Source: Sedimentitalea sp041224545 (GTDB taxonomy: Bacteria; Pseudomonadota; Alphaproteobacteria; Rhodobacterales; Rhodobacteraceae). From it: 64,000 bases of DNA. Shown here piece by piece: positions 35,390-44,533 of the stretch; within the stretch, counting starts at the first letter, position 1, and every line of letters begins with the position of its first letter. The DNA is taken from contig NZ_JBGFGP010000166.1 of the NCBI RefSeq assembly GCF_041224545.1, positions 62,001 to 126,000 on the forward strand, given 5' to 3'. The notes under the pieces were generated by a model, which had not been told where the DNA came from, did no database searches, and worked only from the letters and a program-made list of their open reading frames with translations. The position numbers and the translations under genes were made by a program.

Positions 35390-35866
35390 CTATCGCCGAA
35401 TGCCGATGCTGCGCCCGGCCCGCTCGGGGCGGAGCAGGTCCGCTTGTGCCGCTGCCATCGCGGCGAATTTTTCGGCAACGTCCGGCGGGAATGGCGCGAC
35501 CTTTGGCCCGCTCATGTCGATATGCAGTCCCAATGCCTCGCCCGTTGCTGCGAGCCAGCCGTCTTCGTGGTAGAGTTCCTGATAGGTGTGAAAGCTCTTG
35601 TCGCCATGATCGACCAGTTGCAGGCTCGCCCGGACCCGGTCGCCCTCGTGCAATTCGCGCACATAGCAGATGTGAAACTCGGCCGTATAGGTGGTAAAGC
35701 CGCGCGATTTCGCATAGTCCGGGCCAAGGCCCAATAACGTATAGGCCTCGTCCGCGCAGCTGTCGAACAGCACGTTGTAATAAGCCATGTTCATGTGACC
35801 GTTGTAATCGATCCACTCCGGTTTCACGGTCATGACCTTTGACATGAACGGCGCGGTCTGGCTCAT
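35390..35866 (-). CDS. Hotdog-fold acyl-CoA thioesterase
   Basis: A 158-residue thioesterase of the 4-hydroxybenzoyl-CoA type. The signature WIDYNGHMNMAYYNVLFD carries the catalytic-Asp region, followed by FHICYVRELHEGDRVRASLQL and a C-terminal helix. Relatives in carnitine and betaine catabolism (betainyl-CoA thioesterases) share this motif, but no carnitine gene is nearby, so the substrate is left open. It lies upstream of the DUF4177 gene on the same strand, 67 bp apart. Confidence 0.85.
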   Translation of the reverse strand: MSQTAPFMSKVMTVKPEWIDYNGHMNMAYYNVLFDSCADEAYTLLGLGPDYAKSRGFTTYTAEFHICYVRELHEGDRVRASLQLVDHGDKSFHTYQELYHEDGWLAATGEALGLHIDMSGPKVAPFPPDVAEKFAAMAAAQADLLRPERAGRSIGIRR

Positions 35867-35995
35867 CTGGTCTCTCCTACTGATCCTGCTCGCGCGATCC
35901 TAGCGCGTGTGCCTTGGCAACGAAACCTGCCCGGGCCCGGCCCTGAAGCTCTGATACACGCCAGCCGCGTGAACGGACCGACGTGAACCGTTGTG

Positions 35996-37507
35996 TCAGA
36001 GACCCAGTTTGGACGCGACGATTTCGTTGACGGCCTTGGGGTTGGCCTTGCCGCCGGTCGCCTTCATCACCTGACCGACGAACCAGCCGGCCAGTTTCGG
36101 ATTGACCTTGGCCTTTTCCACCTGCGCGGGGTTGGCGGCGATGATTTCATCCACGGCGGTTTCGATGGCGCCGGTATCGGTGACCTGTTTCATGCCGCGC
36201 GCTTCGACGATCTCGGCGGGGTCGCCACCTTCGGTATAGACGATCTCAAAGAGGTCCTTGGCAATCTTGCCGGAGATGTCGCCCTTGGTGATCAACGCGA
36301 TGATGCCGCCAAGCTGCTCGGGCGAGACCGGGCTGTCGGTGATCGCGTGATCCTCTTTCTTGAGCCGTCCGAACAGCTCGTTGATGACCCAGTTCGCCGC
36401 CAGCTTGCCGTCACGCCCCTGCGCGACGGCTTCGAAATATGCGGCCGATTCCAGATCGGCGGTCAGCACCGAGGCATCGTAATCGGACAGGCCGAAATCC
36501 TTGATGAACCGTGCCTTCTTCTCGTCGGGCAGTTCGGGCAGATTGGCCGCGATGTCATCGACCCAGGCCTGCTCGATTTCCAGAGGCAACAGGTCGGGGT
36601 CGGGGAAATAGCGATAATCATGCGCCTCTTCCTTGGACCGCTGGCTGCGCGTCTCGCCTTTGTCGGGGTCGAAGCCACGGGTTTCCTGCTCGACCTCTCC
36701 ACCACTTTCCAGAATGGCGATCTGGCGGCGCGCCTCGACCTCGATGGCCTGCTGGATAAAGCGCATCGAATTCATGTTCTTGATCTCGCAGCGGGTGCCC
36801 AGATGCGAGAAATCCTGAGTTTCCTGGTATTTTTCATAGTCTCCGGGGCGGCAGACCGACACGTTCACATCGGCGCGCAGGTTGCCGTTCTGCATGTTGC
36901 CGTCAGACGTCCCCAGATAGCGCAGGATCTGGCGCAGCTTGGTGACATAGGCGGCCGCCTCTTCGGGGCCGCGAATATCCGGGCGGCTGACGATTTCCAT
37001 GAGCGGTACGCCCGTCCGGTTGAAGTCGATGAAAGACATGTTCGGATCCATATCGTGGATCGATTTGCCCGCGTCCTGCTCGATATGGATGCGTTCGATG
37101 CGCACCAGCCGCGCGATCCCGTCACCCATCTCGACCAGCACTTCGCCTTCACCGACAATCGGGTGGTAAAGCTGGGAAATCTGGTAGCCCTGAGGCGAGT
37201 CGGGATAGAAATAGTTCTTGCGGTCGAAGGCGCTGGTCAGGTTGATCTTGGCCTTCAGGCCCAGCCCGGTGCGCACCGCCTGCTCGACACAGAATTCGTT
37301 GATGACAGGCAACATGCCGGGCATCGCGGCATCCACGAAAGCGACGTTCGAGTTGGGCTCGGCCCCGAAGGTGGTCGAGGCGCCCGAGAACAGTTTGGCA
37401 TTCGAACTGATCTGTGCATGCACCTCCATGCCGATGACCAGTTCCCAATCGTGCTTGGCCCCGGCAATAGTTTTGGGCTTGGGGGTGGTATAGCTCAGAT
37501 CCAGCAT
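35996..37507 (-). CDS. gatB: Asp-tRNA(Asn)/Glu-tRNA(Gln) amidotransferase subunit GatB
   Basis: The 503-residue tRNA- and ATP-binding subunit of GatCAB, which converts Glu-tRNA(Gln) and Asp-tRNA(Asn) to the amide forms. Hallmarks are WELVIGMEVHAQ at the N-terminus, FDRKNYFYPDSPQGYQISQ, MSFIDFNRTGVPLMEIVS and RCEIKNMNS, with the YqeY-like tail at the C-terminus. The ATG at 37507 (MLDLSY) is the usual start. gatA and gatC are not adjacent. Confidence 0.96.
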   Translation of the reverse strand: MLDLSYTTPKPKTIAGAKHDWELVIGMEVHAQISSNAKLFSGASTTFGAEPNSNVAFVDAAMPGMLPVINEFCVEQAVRTGLGLKAKINLTSAFDRKNYFYPDSPQGYQISQLYHPIVGEGEVLVEMGDGIARLVRIERIHIEQDAGKSIHDMDPNMSFIDFNRTGVPLMEIVSRPDIRGPEEAAAYVTKLRQILRYLGTSDGNMQNGNLRADVNVSVCRPGDYEKYQETQDFSHLGTRCEIKNMNSMRFIQQAIEVEARRQIAILESGGEVEQETRGFDPDKGETRSQRSKEEAHDYRYFPDPDLLPLEIEQAWVDDIAANLPELPDEKKARFIKDFGLSDYDASVLTADLESAAYFEAVAQGRDGKLAANWVINELFGRLKKEDHAITDSPVSPEQLGGIIALITKGDISGKIAKDLFEIVYTEGGDPAEIVEARGMKQVTDTGAIETAVDEIIAANPAQVEKAKVNPKLAGWFVGQVMKATGGKANPKAVNEIVASKLGL

Positions 37508-37583
37508 GGCGTGCCTCTTGTCCAACGTCGCTGCCTTCTAGGACACGGATCAGATCGGGGCAAGAGGGCCGCGCGCCACCGGT

Positions 37584-38018
37584 TCAGAACACCGTGAAAT
37601 GCCGGCGTTGCACCGGTATACCGCGCGCTTGCAGCGCAGCTTCAAGGGCGCGGTGCGGCGGTATGGCTTCATAAGGCAGCCGGACCTCCTTGTTGTCGTG
37701 CAGACACGCGGTGGCGCGCACCGAGAAATCCCATCGCGTGTCAAGACGCATGTGGTCGATCTCGCCCAGCGTCAGCGCGCCGTGCCGTTTCCCGGTATGC
37801 CATTCCAGCCGGTTCCGCGACAGCCGCAGCCCCGCGCGCGTGTCGCGCAGCACATCGACCAGGGCCGGCAGGGTCGGCATCGCGAGCAACATGACAAGCC
37901 ACCACGCGGCATCGACCATCACGCAAAGGCCGATCAGCACGGCGTAGATCAGGACAAGGGCGATCAGCATGCCCGGTGATCGCCCGCGCCTTTCAAAGAT
38001 GAGGTCCCTGCTACTCAC
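37584..38018 (-). CDS. Small membrane protein of unknown function
   Basis: A 144-residue protein with two adjacent N-terminal membrane segments (about residues 17-52) and a soluble C-domain containing LEWHTGKRHGALTLGEIDHMRLDT and LPYEAIPPHRALEAAL, a PH-like layout. The start is GTG at 38018, overlapping the stop of the preceding SDR remnant (GTGA), so it was once, and may still be, translationally coupled to it. No family name recognised. Confidence 0.72.
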   Translation of the reverse strand: MSSRDLIFERRGRSPGMLIALVLIYAVLIGLCVMVDAAWWLVMLLAMPTLPALVDVLRDTRAGLRLSRNRLEWHTGKRHGALTLGEIDHMRLDTRWDFSVRATACLHDNKEVRLPYEAIPPHRALEAALQARGIPVQRRHFTVF

Positions 38019-38166
38019 CGTCCGCTGGTAACTTCGAGACTGCTGCCGGTGACATAGCGGGCCGCGTCGGACAGCAGGTAAAGGATCGCATCGGCCACCT
38101 CGTCAGCCGCGCCGTGGCGGCTCCGACACCGGCGCTCGCCCCGGTGACAAGCAGAGCCCTGCGCAT
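38015..38166 (-). pseudogene. Internally deleted short-chain dehydrogenase (SDR) remnant
   Basis: Directly after the pepN stop (TAGATG) the reverse strand reads MRRALLVTGASAGVGAATARL, the beta-alpha nucleotide-binding start of an SDR (TGxxxGxG type). In another frame the same 152 bp then read ADEVADAILYLLSDAARYV and end in TGSSLEVTSGR-stop, the standard SDR C-terminus. The middle (about 600 bp, including the YxxxK catalytic region) is gone and the junction near 38105 is out of frame. The C-terminal stop still overlaps the start of the next gene. Confidence 0.85.
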
Positions 38167-40722
38167 CTATTCCGCTCCCCGGATACGGCTCATCATTTCG
38201 GTGGTGTCCCGCGACAGCCCCGGCGTTTCGGCGATGCGTTCAAGTTCGGCCCCGATCAGCGACTGGCGCGCGCTGTCATAGCGCCGCCATGTCTGGAAGG
38301 CGCTGCACATGCGTGCGGTGGTCTGCGGATTGACCGGATCGAGCCGGATCAGCCAGTCGGCCAGCAGCCGGTAGCCCGATCCGTCGGCGATGTGAAAACC
38401 CGCATGGTTCATCGCCAGCGCGCCCAGCGTCGCGCGGAAGCGGTTGGGGTTCTTCCAGTTGAAATCGGGATGCTCGGTCAGGCGCGCCGCGACATCCGCC
38501 GCCCGGTCGGGCGCAGCCTGGGCGATCTGCATGCCGAACCACTTGTCGATCACCAGCCGGTCGCCCTGCCATTGCGCGTAAAAGGCGGCGACCTGCTCTT
38601 CGCCCTTGCCCGCAGCCAGCAGGCAGCCAAGTGATGACAGCTGCAGCGTCATGTTGTCGGCAACCGCATATTGCTCTGCCGCCTGCGCGCCCCCGTCCAG
38701 ACGCGTCACCAGTGCCAGTGCCCGTGCGCCAAGCGCGCGCTTGCCGCTCTGGTCCGGGTCCGGGCGATAGGGAGCGTCCACGCGACACTCGGCCATGATG
38801 CGCGGCAACACGTCCTGCGCGTGTTGTGCAAGCGCGAGAGCCAGGGTTTCGCTGGCCTGCCAGATGGCATCCGGGTCGGGGGTGGTTCCGGCTTCGGCCA
38901 GCGCGTTGGCCAGTTCGGACTGGCTTGGCTGCGCGAGCATCAGCGCCCGGTAGGCCGGGTCCAGCGTGTCGTCGCGCAGAACGGCGAGCATCCCGTCAAG
39001 ATAGGCTGCGCCCGCCGGCGCCCCGGATGTCGCCATGTCCATCATGGTTTCACGGGCGAGCGTGCGGCCGGCCTCCCACCGGTTGAACGGGTCGGTATCA
39101 TGCGCCAGCAGGAATGCCCGTTCGGCGGTGTCGGTTTCACGCTCCAGCACGACAGGGGCCGAGAACTCGCGCAGGATCGACGGGACCGGCTTTGCCCCCA
39201 GCCCCTCAAAGCGGAAGCTTTGCGTGGCCTCGGTCATCTCCAGCGTCCGGGTGGCCTGTACCTCGTCGCCATTGGGACCGAGCAGGCCGACGCGGATGGG
39301 GATGACCTGCGGCTGTGGTTCCGGGGTTGCGGCGCTTGCGCCAAGCGATTGCGAGAAATGCAGCGTATAGGTGCCGTCATCCCATTCTTCCCGCACCGCA
39401 AGGCGCGGGGTGCCAGCCTGCGAATACCAGCGTTTGAACTGCGCGAGATCGCGTCCGGTCACGTCCTCGAACACCTTGAGCCAGTCCTCGATCGTGCAGG
39501 CCTGCCCGTCATGACGCGCGAAATAGAGATCCAGCGCCTCGGCATAGGCCTGATCGCCAACCAGCCGTTTCAGCATCCCGATGACCTCTGCGCCCTTTTC
39601 ATACACCGTGGCGGTGTAGAAATTGTTGATCTCCTGAAAGCTCTCGGGCCGCACCGGATGCGCCAGCGGTCCCTGATCCTCGGGGAACTGGCGGGCGCGC
39701 AGCTCGATCACGTCCTGGATGCGCTTGACCGGTTCGGAACGCACATCCGAAGTGAACTGCGCATCGCGGAACACGGTCAGCCCCTCTTTCAGGCACAGCT
39801 GGAACCAGTCGCGGCAGGTGATGCGATTGCCGGTCCAGTTGTGGAAATATTCGTGCGCGATGATCGCCTCGATCCGCTCGAAATTGGCGTCGGTTGCGGT
39901 TTCCGGACTGGCCAGAACGGCCGAGGAGTTGAAAATGTTCAGCCCCTTGTTCTCCATCGCGCCCATGTTGAAATCATCCACCGCGACGATGTTGAACACG
40001 TCAAGATCGTATTCGCGGCCATAGACCTCTTCGTCCCATTTCATCGATTTCTTGAGCGCCTCCATGCCGAAGGCGCATTTGTCCTCGTCACCGGCGCGCA
40101 CATAGAGGTTCAGCTCGACCTCCTTGCCCGAGCAGGTGGTGAAACTGTCGGAATGGGCCAGCAAGTCGCCCGCCACGAGCGCGAAGAGATAGGCGGGTTT
40201 GGGCCAGGGATCATGCCAGATCGCGTGCCCTTTGCCCTGAACCTGCGGATTGCCGTTCGAAAGCAGCACCGGGTGCGGTCCCTTGATCTCGACGGTAAAC
40301 ACGCTCATCACGTCGGGCCGGTCGGGATAATAGGTGATCTTGCGGAACCCCTCGGCCTCGCATTGCGTGCAATACATGCCGCCCGACATATAGAGCCCTT
40401 CGAGTGCGGTGTTGCCCTGTGGGTCTATCTCGACCTCGCACTCCCATATGAACGATCCCTCCGGCACCGCGCAGGTCAGGCCTTCGTCGATGACATCCGG
40501 ACTGACGGGCGTGCCGTCGATCGCGGCGCGGATCAGCTTGAGATCTTCGCCATGCAGGAAAAAGCGGTGATCGCGCGCCTCGGGATTCGGCGCAAAGGCG
40601 ATGCGGCTGGCGACGCGGGTGGCATTCGGCGAGAGATCGAAGGTCAGGTGAACGGACTCGACGACAAATCCGAAGGGCGTGTAATCCTTCAGGAAGATCG
40701 TCTGCGGGGCGGTGTCCTTCAT
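38167..40722 (-). CDS. pepN: Aminopeptidase N (M1 family)
   Basis: An 851-residue zinc aminopeptidase. The substrate-recognition loop GAMENKGLN and zinc site HEYFHNWTGNRITCRD...E (HExxH-18-E; EGLTVFRD follows) are intact. The N-terminal beta-sandwich, catalytic domain and C-terminal helical array match the E. coli PepN (DUF3458/DUF3471-type) layout, and the length is normal. The stop is immediately followed by the ATG of the SDR remnant. It diverges from the malate synthase gene, with 234 bp between. Confidence 0.96.
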   Translation of the reverse strand: MKDTAPQTIFLKDYTPFGFVVESVHLTFDLSPNATRVASRIAFAPNPEARDHRFFLHGEDLKLIRAAIDGTPVSPDVIDEGLTCAVPEGSFIWECEVEIDPQGNTALEGLYMSGGMYCTQCEAEGFRKITYYPDRPDVMSVFTVEIKGPHPVLLSNGNPQVQGKGHAIWHDPWPKPAYLFALVAGDLLAHSDSFTTCSGKEVELNLYVRAGDEDKCAFGMEALKKSMKWDEEVYGREYDLDVFNIVAVDDFNMGAMENKGLNIFNSSAVLASPETATDANFERIEAIIAHEYFHNWTGNRITCRDWFQLCLKEGLTVFRDAQFTSDVRSEPVKRIQDVIELRARQFPEDQGPLAHPVRPESFQEINNFYTATVYEKGAEVIGMLKRLVGDQAYAEALDLYFARHDGQACTIEDWLKVFEDVTGRDLAQFKRWYSQAGTPRLAVREEWDDGTYTLHFSQSLGASAATPEPQPQVIPIRVGLLGPNGDEVQATRTLEMTEATQSFRFEGLGAKPVPSILREFSAPVVLERETDTAERAFLLAHDTDPFNRWEAGRTLARETMMDMATSGAPAGAAYLDGMLAVLRDDTLDPAYRALMLAQPSQSELANALAEAGTTPDPDAIWQASETLALALAQHAQDVLPRIMAECRVDAPYRPDPDQSGKRALGARALALVTRLDGGAQAAEQYAVADNMTLQLSSLGCLLAAGKGEEQVAAFYAQWQGDRLVIDKWFGMQIAQAAPDRAADVAARLTEHPDFNWKNPNRFRATLGALAMNHAGFHIADGSGYRLLADWLIRLDPVNPQTTARMCSAFQTWRRYDSARQSLIGAELERIAETPGLSRDTTEMMSRIRGAE

Positions 40723-40956
40723 GTTGTATCTCCGGAATGCATCAGGTGTTCGCAGGCGACGTTAGGTTCGCCTGCCCCCGGTTGCAACCGGTCGATGAGG
40801 CGGGATGAAATCCTGCGTATCGTGGCGGTCTGCATTTGCGCCCGGCGACCCGCTCACTGTGCATGATCCGTATCGTGGTCGCTTGTTGCCTATCGGAAAC
40901 TTTCAAACTAACTAGCGCTGTATACATTTGTGCACATCTCAGGAAGAGGGACCTTT

Positions 40957-43104
40957 ATGAGCGACAGGACCATGATCGAGGGGCTGCAAATCGCGCCCGA
41001 ACTGGTGGAGTTCATCGAAAAACGGGCGCTGCCGGGGACGGGTGTCGACGCCGGCAGGTTCTGGGCCGGTCTTGCACGTGTCATGGGTGAGCTGGGGCCG
41101 GAAAACCGTGCGCTGCTGGACCGTCGCGCCGAATTGCAGGCCAAAATCGACGCCTGGCATCTGGAGAACCGCGACAAGACCCATGATCACGCGGCCTACA
41201 CGTCCTTCTTGGAAGAGATCGGGTATCTGCTGCCCGAGGGCGGGGATTTCCAGATCGATACGGATAATGTCGATCCCGAGATCGCCACGGTTCCGGGGCC
41301 GCAGCTGGTGGTGCCGATCACCAATGCGCGCTACGCGCTGAATGCCGCGAACGCCCGCTGGGGAAGTCTCTATGACGGGTTTTACGGAACCGATGCGATG
41401 GGCAGTACCCCGCCGGTTGGCGGCTATGAGCGGGGTCGCGGCGCGCGCGTCGTGGCGCGGGCGCGCGTGTTCCTGGACGAGGCCTTTCCGATTGTCGGCA
41501 CCAGCCATGCGGATGTGCGCCGCTATCACGTGCGCGACGGTGCCTTGTTGGTGGATGGTCAGCCGCTGGTAAAGCCCGCGCAGTTCGTCGGTTATCGGGG
41601 TGACCCCCGGGCACCGGATGCGGTGGTACTGACGAATAACGGCCTGCATGTGGAACTGGTGTTCGACCGCGCGCATCCCATCGGCTGTCACGACCAGGCC
41701 GGCCTTGCCGACGTGCTGATGGAGAGCGCGATCACCGCGATCATGGATTGCGAGGATTCCGTCGCCTGCGTGGACGCCGAGGACAAGGTTCTGGCCTATG
41801 GCAACTGGTTGGGGCTGATGCAGGGCGATCTGTCGGCGACGCTCGAGAAGGGCGGCAAGACGGTGACCCGCGCGCTCAATCCCGACCGCGCCTATACCGC
41901 GCCCGATGGCAGCGACCTTGCGCTCAAGGGGCGGGCGCTGATGCTGGTTCGCAATGTCGGCCACCTGATGACCAACCCCGCCATTCTGGACGCGGAAGGG
42001 AACGAGACATTCGAAGGGCTGATGGATGCGATGGTGACCGTTCTGATCGCCATGCACGATCTGCAACGCGAGGGCGGCAACTCGGTCAGCGGATCGGTCT
42101 ACGTGGTAAAGCCCAAGATGCACGGGCCGGAAGAGGTCGCTTTTGCGGTCAGGACATTTGACATGGTCGAGGACATACTCGGCCTGCCGCGCAACACCGT
42201 AAAGATCGGCATCATGGACGAGGAGCGGCGCACCAGCGTCAACCTGAAGCAGTGTATCGAGGCGGCGAAGAGCAGGGTCTGTTTCATCAATACCGGGTTT
42301 CTCGATCGCACCGGGGATGAAATCCATACGTCGATGGAGGCGGGTCCGTTCTCGCGCAAGGATTTCATCAAGCGCAAGGACTGGATCGGCGCCTATGAGG
42401 ATCGCAACGTCGATATCGGCCTCGAATGCGGGTTGCAGGGAAAAGCGCAGATCGGCAAGGGCATGTGGGCCATGCCCGACATGATGGAAGCGATGCTGGA
42501 TCAGAAGATCGCGCATCCCCGTGCCGGTGCCAACACCGCCTGGGTTCCCAGCCCGACCGCAGCGACCTTGCATGCGCTGCACTATCACAAGGTCGATGTG
42601 TTCGCGGTGCAGGACAGGCTCAGGGCCGGGGGGCGCCGGGCGCATGTGGATGCGGTGCTGACCATTCCGCTGGCGACCTATCGGCGCTGGACGGACGAGC
42701 AGAAAATCCGCGAGGTCGAAAACAACGCGCAGGGCATACTCGGATACGTGGTGCGCTGGATCGATCAGGGAGTCGGCTGTTCCAAGGTGCCAGACATCAA
42801 CAATGTCGGCCTGATGGAAGACCGGGCTACCTGCCGGATTTCGGCCCAGCATATCGCCAACTGGCTGCACCACGGCGTGGTCACCCAGGAGCAGGTCGCC
42901 GATGCGATGCGCCGCATGGCCGCGGTGGTCGACGAACAGAACGCAGGGGATCCGCTCTATCGCCCGATGGCGCCGGGGTTTGACGGGATCGCGTTTCAGG
43001 CGGCCTGTGATCTGGTGTTTAAGGGGCGCGCGCAGCCAAGCGGTTATACCGAGCCGGTGCTTCATGCCCGCCGTCTTGAGCTGAAAGCCGCCGCTCGCGC
43101 ATAA
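40957..43104 (+). CDS. glcB: Malate synthase G
   Basis: Condenses glyoxylate and acetyl-CoA to malate. The 715-residue product has the G-isoform length and motifs: TNNGLHVELVFDR, AITAIMDCEDSVACVDAEDK (metal and base), GLPRNTVKIGIMDEERRTSVN (catalytic Arg and Glu-Asp), and NVGLMEDRATCRISAQHIANWL near the C-terminus. The ATG at 40957 has AGGAAGAGGG just upstream, so the earlier GTG at 40930 is rejected. Isocitrate lyase is not adjacent; glyoxylate may instead come from glycolate oxidation or the ethylmalonyl-CoA pathway. Confidence 0.96.
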   Translation: MSDRTMIEGLQIAPELVEFIEKRALPGTGVDAGRFWAGLARVMGELGPENRALLDRRAELQAKIDAWHLENRDKTHDHAAYTSFLEEIGYLLPEGGDFQIDTDNVDPEIATVPGPQLVVPITNARYALNAANARWGSLYDGFYGTDAMGSTPPVGGYERGRGARVVARARVFLDEAFPIVGTSHADVRRYHVRDGALLVDGQPLVKPAQFVGYRGDPRAPDAVVLTNNGLHVELVFDRAHPIGCHDQAGLADVLMESAITAIMDCEDSVACVDAEDKVLAYGNWLGLMQGDLSATLEKGGKTVTRALNPDRAYTAPDGSDLALKGRALMLVRNVGHLMTNPAILDAEGNETFEGLMDAMVTVLIAMHDLQREGGNSVSGSVYVVKPKMHGPEEVAFAVRTFDMVEDILGLPRNTVKIGIMDEERRTSVNLKQCIEAAKSRVCFINTGFLDRTGDEIHTSMEAGPFSRKDFIKRKDWIGAYEDRNVDIGLECGLQGKAQIGKGMWAMPDMMEAMLDQKIAHPRAGANTAWVPSPTAATLHALHYHKVDVFAVQDRLRAGGRRAHVDAVLTIPLATYRRWTDEQKIREVENNAQGILGYVVRWIDQGVGCSKVPDINNVGLMEDRATCRISAQHIANWLHHGVVTQEQVADAMRRMAAVVDEQNAGDPLYRPMAPGFDGIAFQAACDLVFKGRAQPSGYTEPVLHARRLELKAAARA

Positions 43105-43430
43105 CTTGCGACCGGGACGCGGGGGCGCGGCGACGCCCTCGCGCTCCCGGATGCCGGTCGTCACGGATCTTGCATCGCATTTCGGCAATACGGAAGGCGC
43201 GACTTTGGCAAGTCGCCGCATCGCGCCACCGCCATCCTGTATCGGCATATCTTGCCAACGCGTCGCGCTGACGGAGGGCAGGTCGCAGTCGTGTCGTCAC
43301 CCGCTTTTCGCAAGGCCGGGCGCGTAAAACTGGACATCCGGAACAGACCAGTTCATAACGGCCCTTCTGCATCATGTGCCGGAAACACGCGGCGGGGTGC
43401 GATAAATCTGCCAATATCGAGGACATCAAC
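43105..43430. other. 326-bp spacer with no gene
   Basis: The stretch between glcB and the lipoprotein gene shows no credible frame, tRNA or strong terminator. It presumably holds the end of the glcB transcript and the lipoprotein promoter. Confidence 0.5.
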
Positions 43431-43889
43431 ATGCGAGCAGTGATCATGCTTCCGATTGCGTTTGTTGCCGGATGCAACATGGACGTGAACACTTCGGCGG
43501 TGAAGACGGATGTCAGCCGGTACTCTTCGTCAGAGAGGGCGTGCCTTCAATCCGGGTTCGTGAAGGGTACTGCCGAATTCACGCAATGCGTCAGCCTCGG
43601 GGCGGCGGTGTCTCAGCAGGTCGAGGCGGAACGCGCACGCGCCCGTGAAGAGGAGACCATCGGCACCGGGCTCGCCGTCGAAATATGTGACGGGCATGCG
43701 CGAAGCAGGCTGGAATATCCTGTGCAACAGATCATCTCCAGTTCCGCGAAAGGGGACCATGTCAAAACGATCGATCTTTCCTATCGGATCGACAGGACAT
43801 CGGAAAATCCCGACATCGTCTATGCAACCAGAGACGTTCGTTGCGTGTTGCGGGGTCGTGACCTCGTGGATATCGATATGGATGTTTGA
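43431..43889 (+). CDS. Putative lipoprotein, unknown function
   Basis: A 152-residue protein with a short signal peptide ending in a lipobox VAGC (Cys at residue 15). The mature part has a charged helical stretch (QVEAERARAREEETIG) and a C-terminal beta-rich part ending RDLVDIDMDV, with Cys residues in ERACLQSGF, TQCVSLGAA, EICDGHARS and VRCVLRG. The ATG at 43431 follows CGAGGACATCAAC. No family is recognised. It is lower in GC than its neighbours. Confidence 0.65.
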   Translation: MRAVIMLPIAFVAGCNMDVNTSAVKTDVSRYSSSERACLQSGFVKGTAEFTQCVSLGAAVSQQVEAERARAREEETIGTGLAVEICDGHARSRLEYPVQQIISSSAKGDHVKTIDLSYRIDRTSENPDIVYATRDVRCVLRGRDLVDIDMDV

Positions 43890-43982
43890 AGTCTGACGGT
43901 TCGGTAACCCGCGTGCGTTGACATCAGCTATTGACGAAAGCGCCACGGCAGATATTCCAGCAGCAAATGGGAGGAACAGGTT

Positions 43983-44408
43983 ATGGCGATTTCACTGCGC
44001 AAGGCGCGAACCATCATTCGCAAGGCTCTGGAGAAGGGCCGGGAGCTGGAATTGAAACCGCTGTCGGTGGTGGTTCTGGATGCGGGCGGGCATGTGCAGG
44101 CGTTCGAGCGCGAGGATGGTGCGTCGCCGGGACGCTTCGCGATTGCGCATGGCAAGGCGCATGGCGCGGTGATGCTGGGCATGGCGGGAACCGCGCAGAT
44201 GGCGCGGGCCGAGCAGCAGGCCTATTTCATGGACGCGGTAAATGGGCTTTTCGGCGGGCAGGTGGTGCCGGTGCCGGGCGGCGTGCTGATCCGCGACAAG
44301 AAAGGGGCGGTGATCGGTGCGGTCGGTGTAACCGGCGACACCTCGGACAACGATGCGCGGGCCGCACTGGCGGGCATCGAAGCGGCAGGGCTTGACGGCG
44401 AAATCTGA
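43983..44408 (+). CDS. GlcG/HbpS family heme-binding-like protein
   Basis: A 141-residue protein of the DUF336 (GlcG/HbpS) family. Typical segments are LSVVVLDAGGHVQAFEREDGASPG, the alternating small-residue helix AHGKAHGAVMLGMA and GGVLIRDKKGAVIGAVGVTGDTSDNDARAALAGIEAAGL. HbpS members bind heme or corrinoids and assemble into octamers; GlcG members sit in glycolate operons. Malate synthase G, another glycolate-pathway gene, is 0.9 kb upstream, which fits GlcG, but this link is inferred. Confidence 0.85.
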   Translation: MAISLRKARTIIRKALEKGRELELKPLSVVVLDAGGHVQAFEREDGASPGRFAIAHGKAHGAVMLGMAGTAQMARAEQQAYFMDAVNGLFGGQVVPVPGGVLIRDKKGAVIGAVGVTGDTSDNDARAALAGIEAAGLDGEI

Positions 44409-44533
44409 CGGGCCCGATGCCGGCGCATCGGTGCGTCACGACACACCCGCCTGCGCCGCTACGCAGAGTCGCGGAGTTGCCGTTCGTCACGCGGCGTCCT
44501 ATTCTTGTGCAAACGCAAAAGACAGGCATTCAC

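Noticed and set aside
38671..40866. A 731-codon forward frame opposite pepN
   Set aside because: No family features and complete overlap with intact pepN.
40939..43248. A 769-codon reverse frame opposite malate synthase G
   Set aside because: Composition typical of an antisense shadow; glcB on the other strand is unambiguous.
43105..43430. Possible terminator or small RNA after glcB
   Set aside because: GC-rich partial inverted repeats only, with no T run and no promoter-like element.
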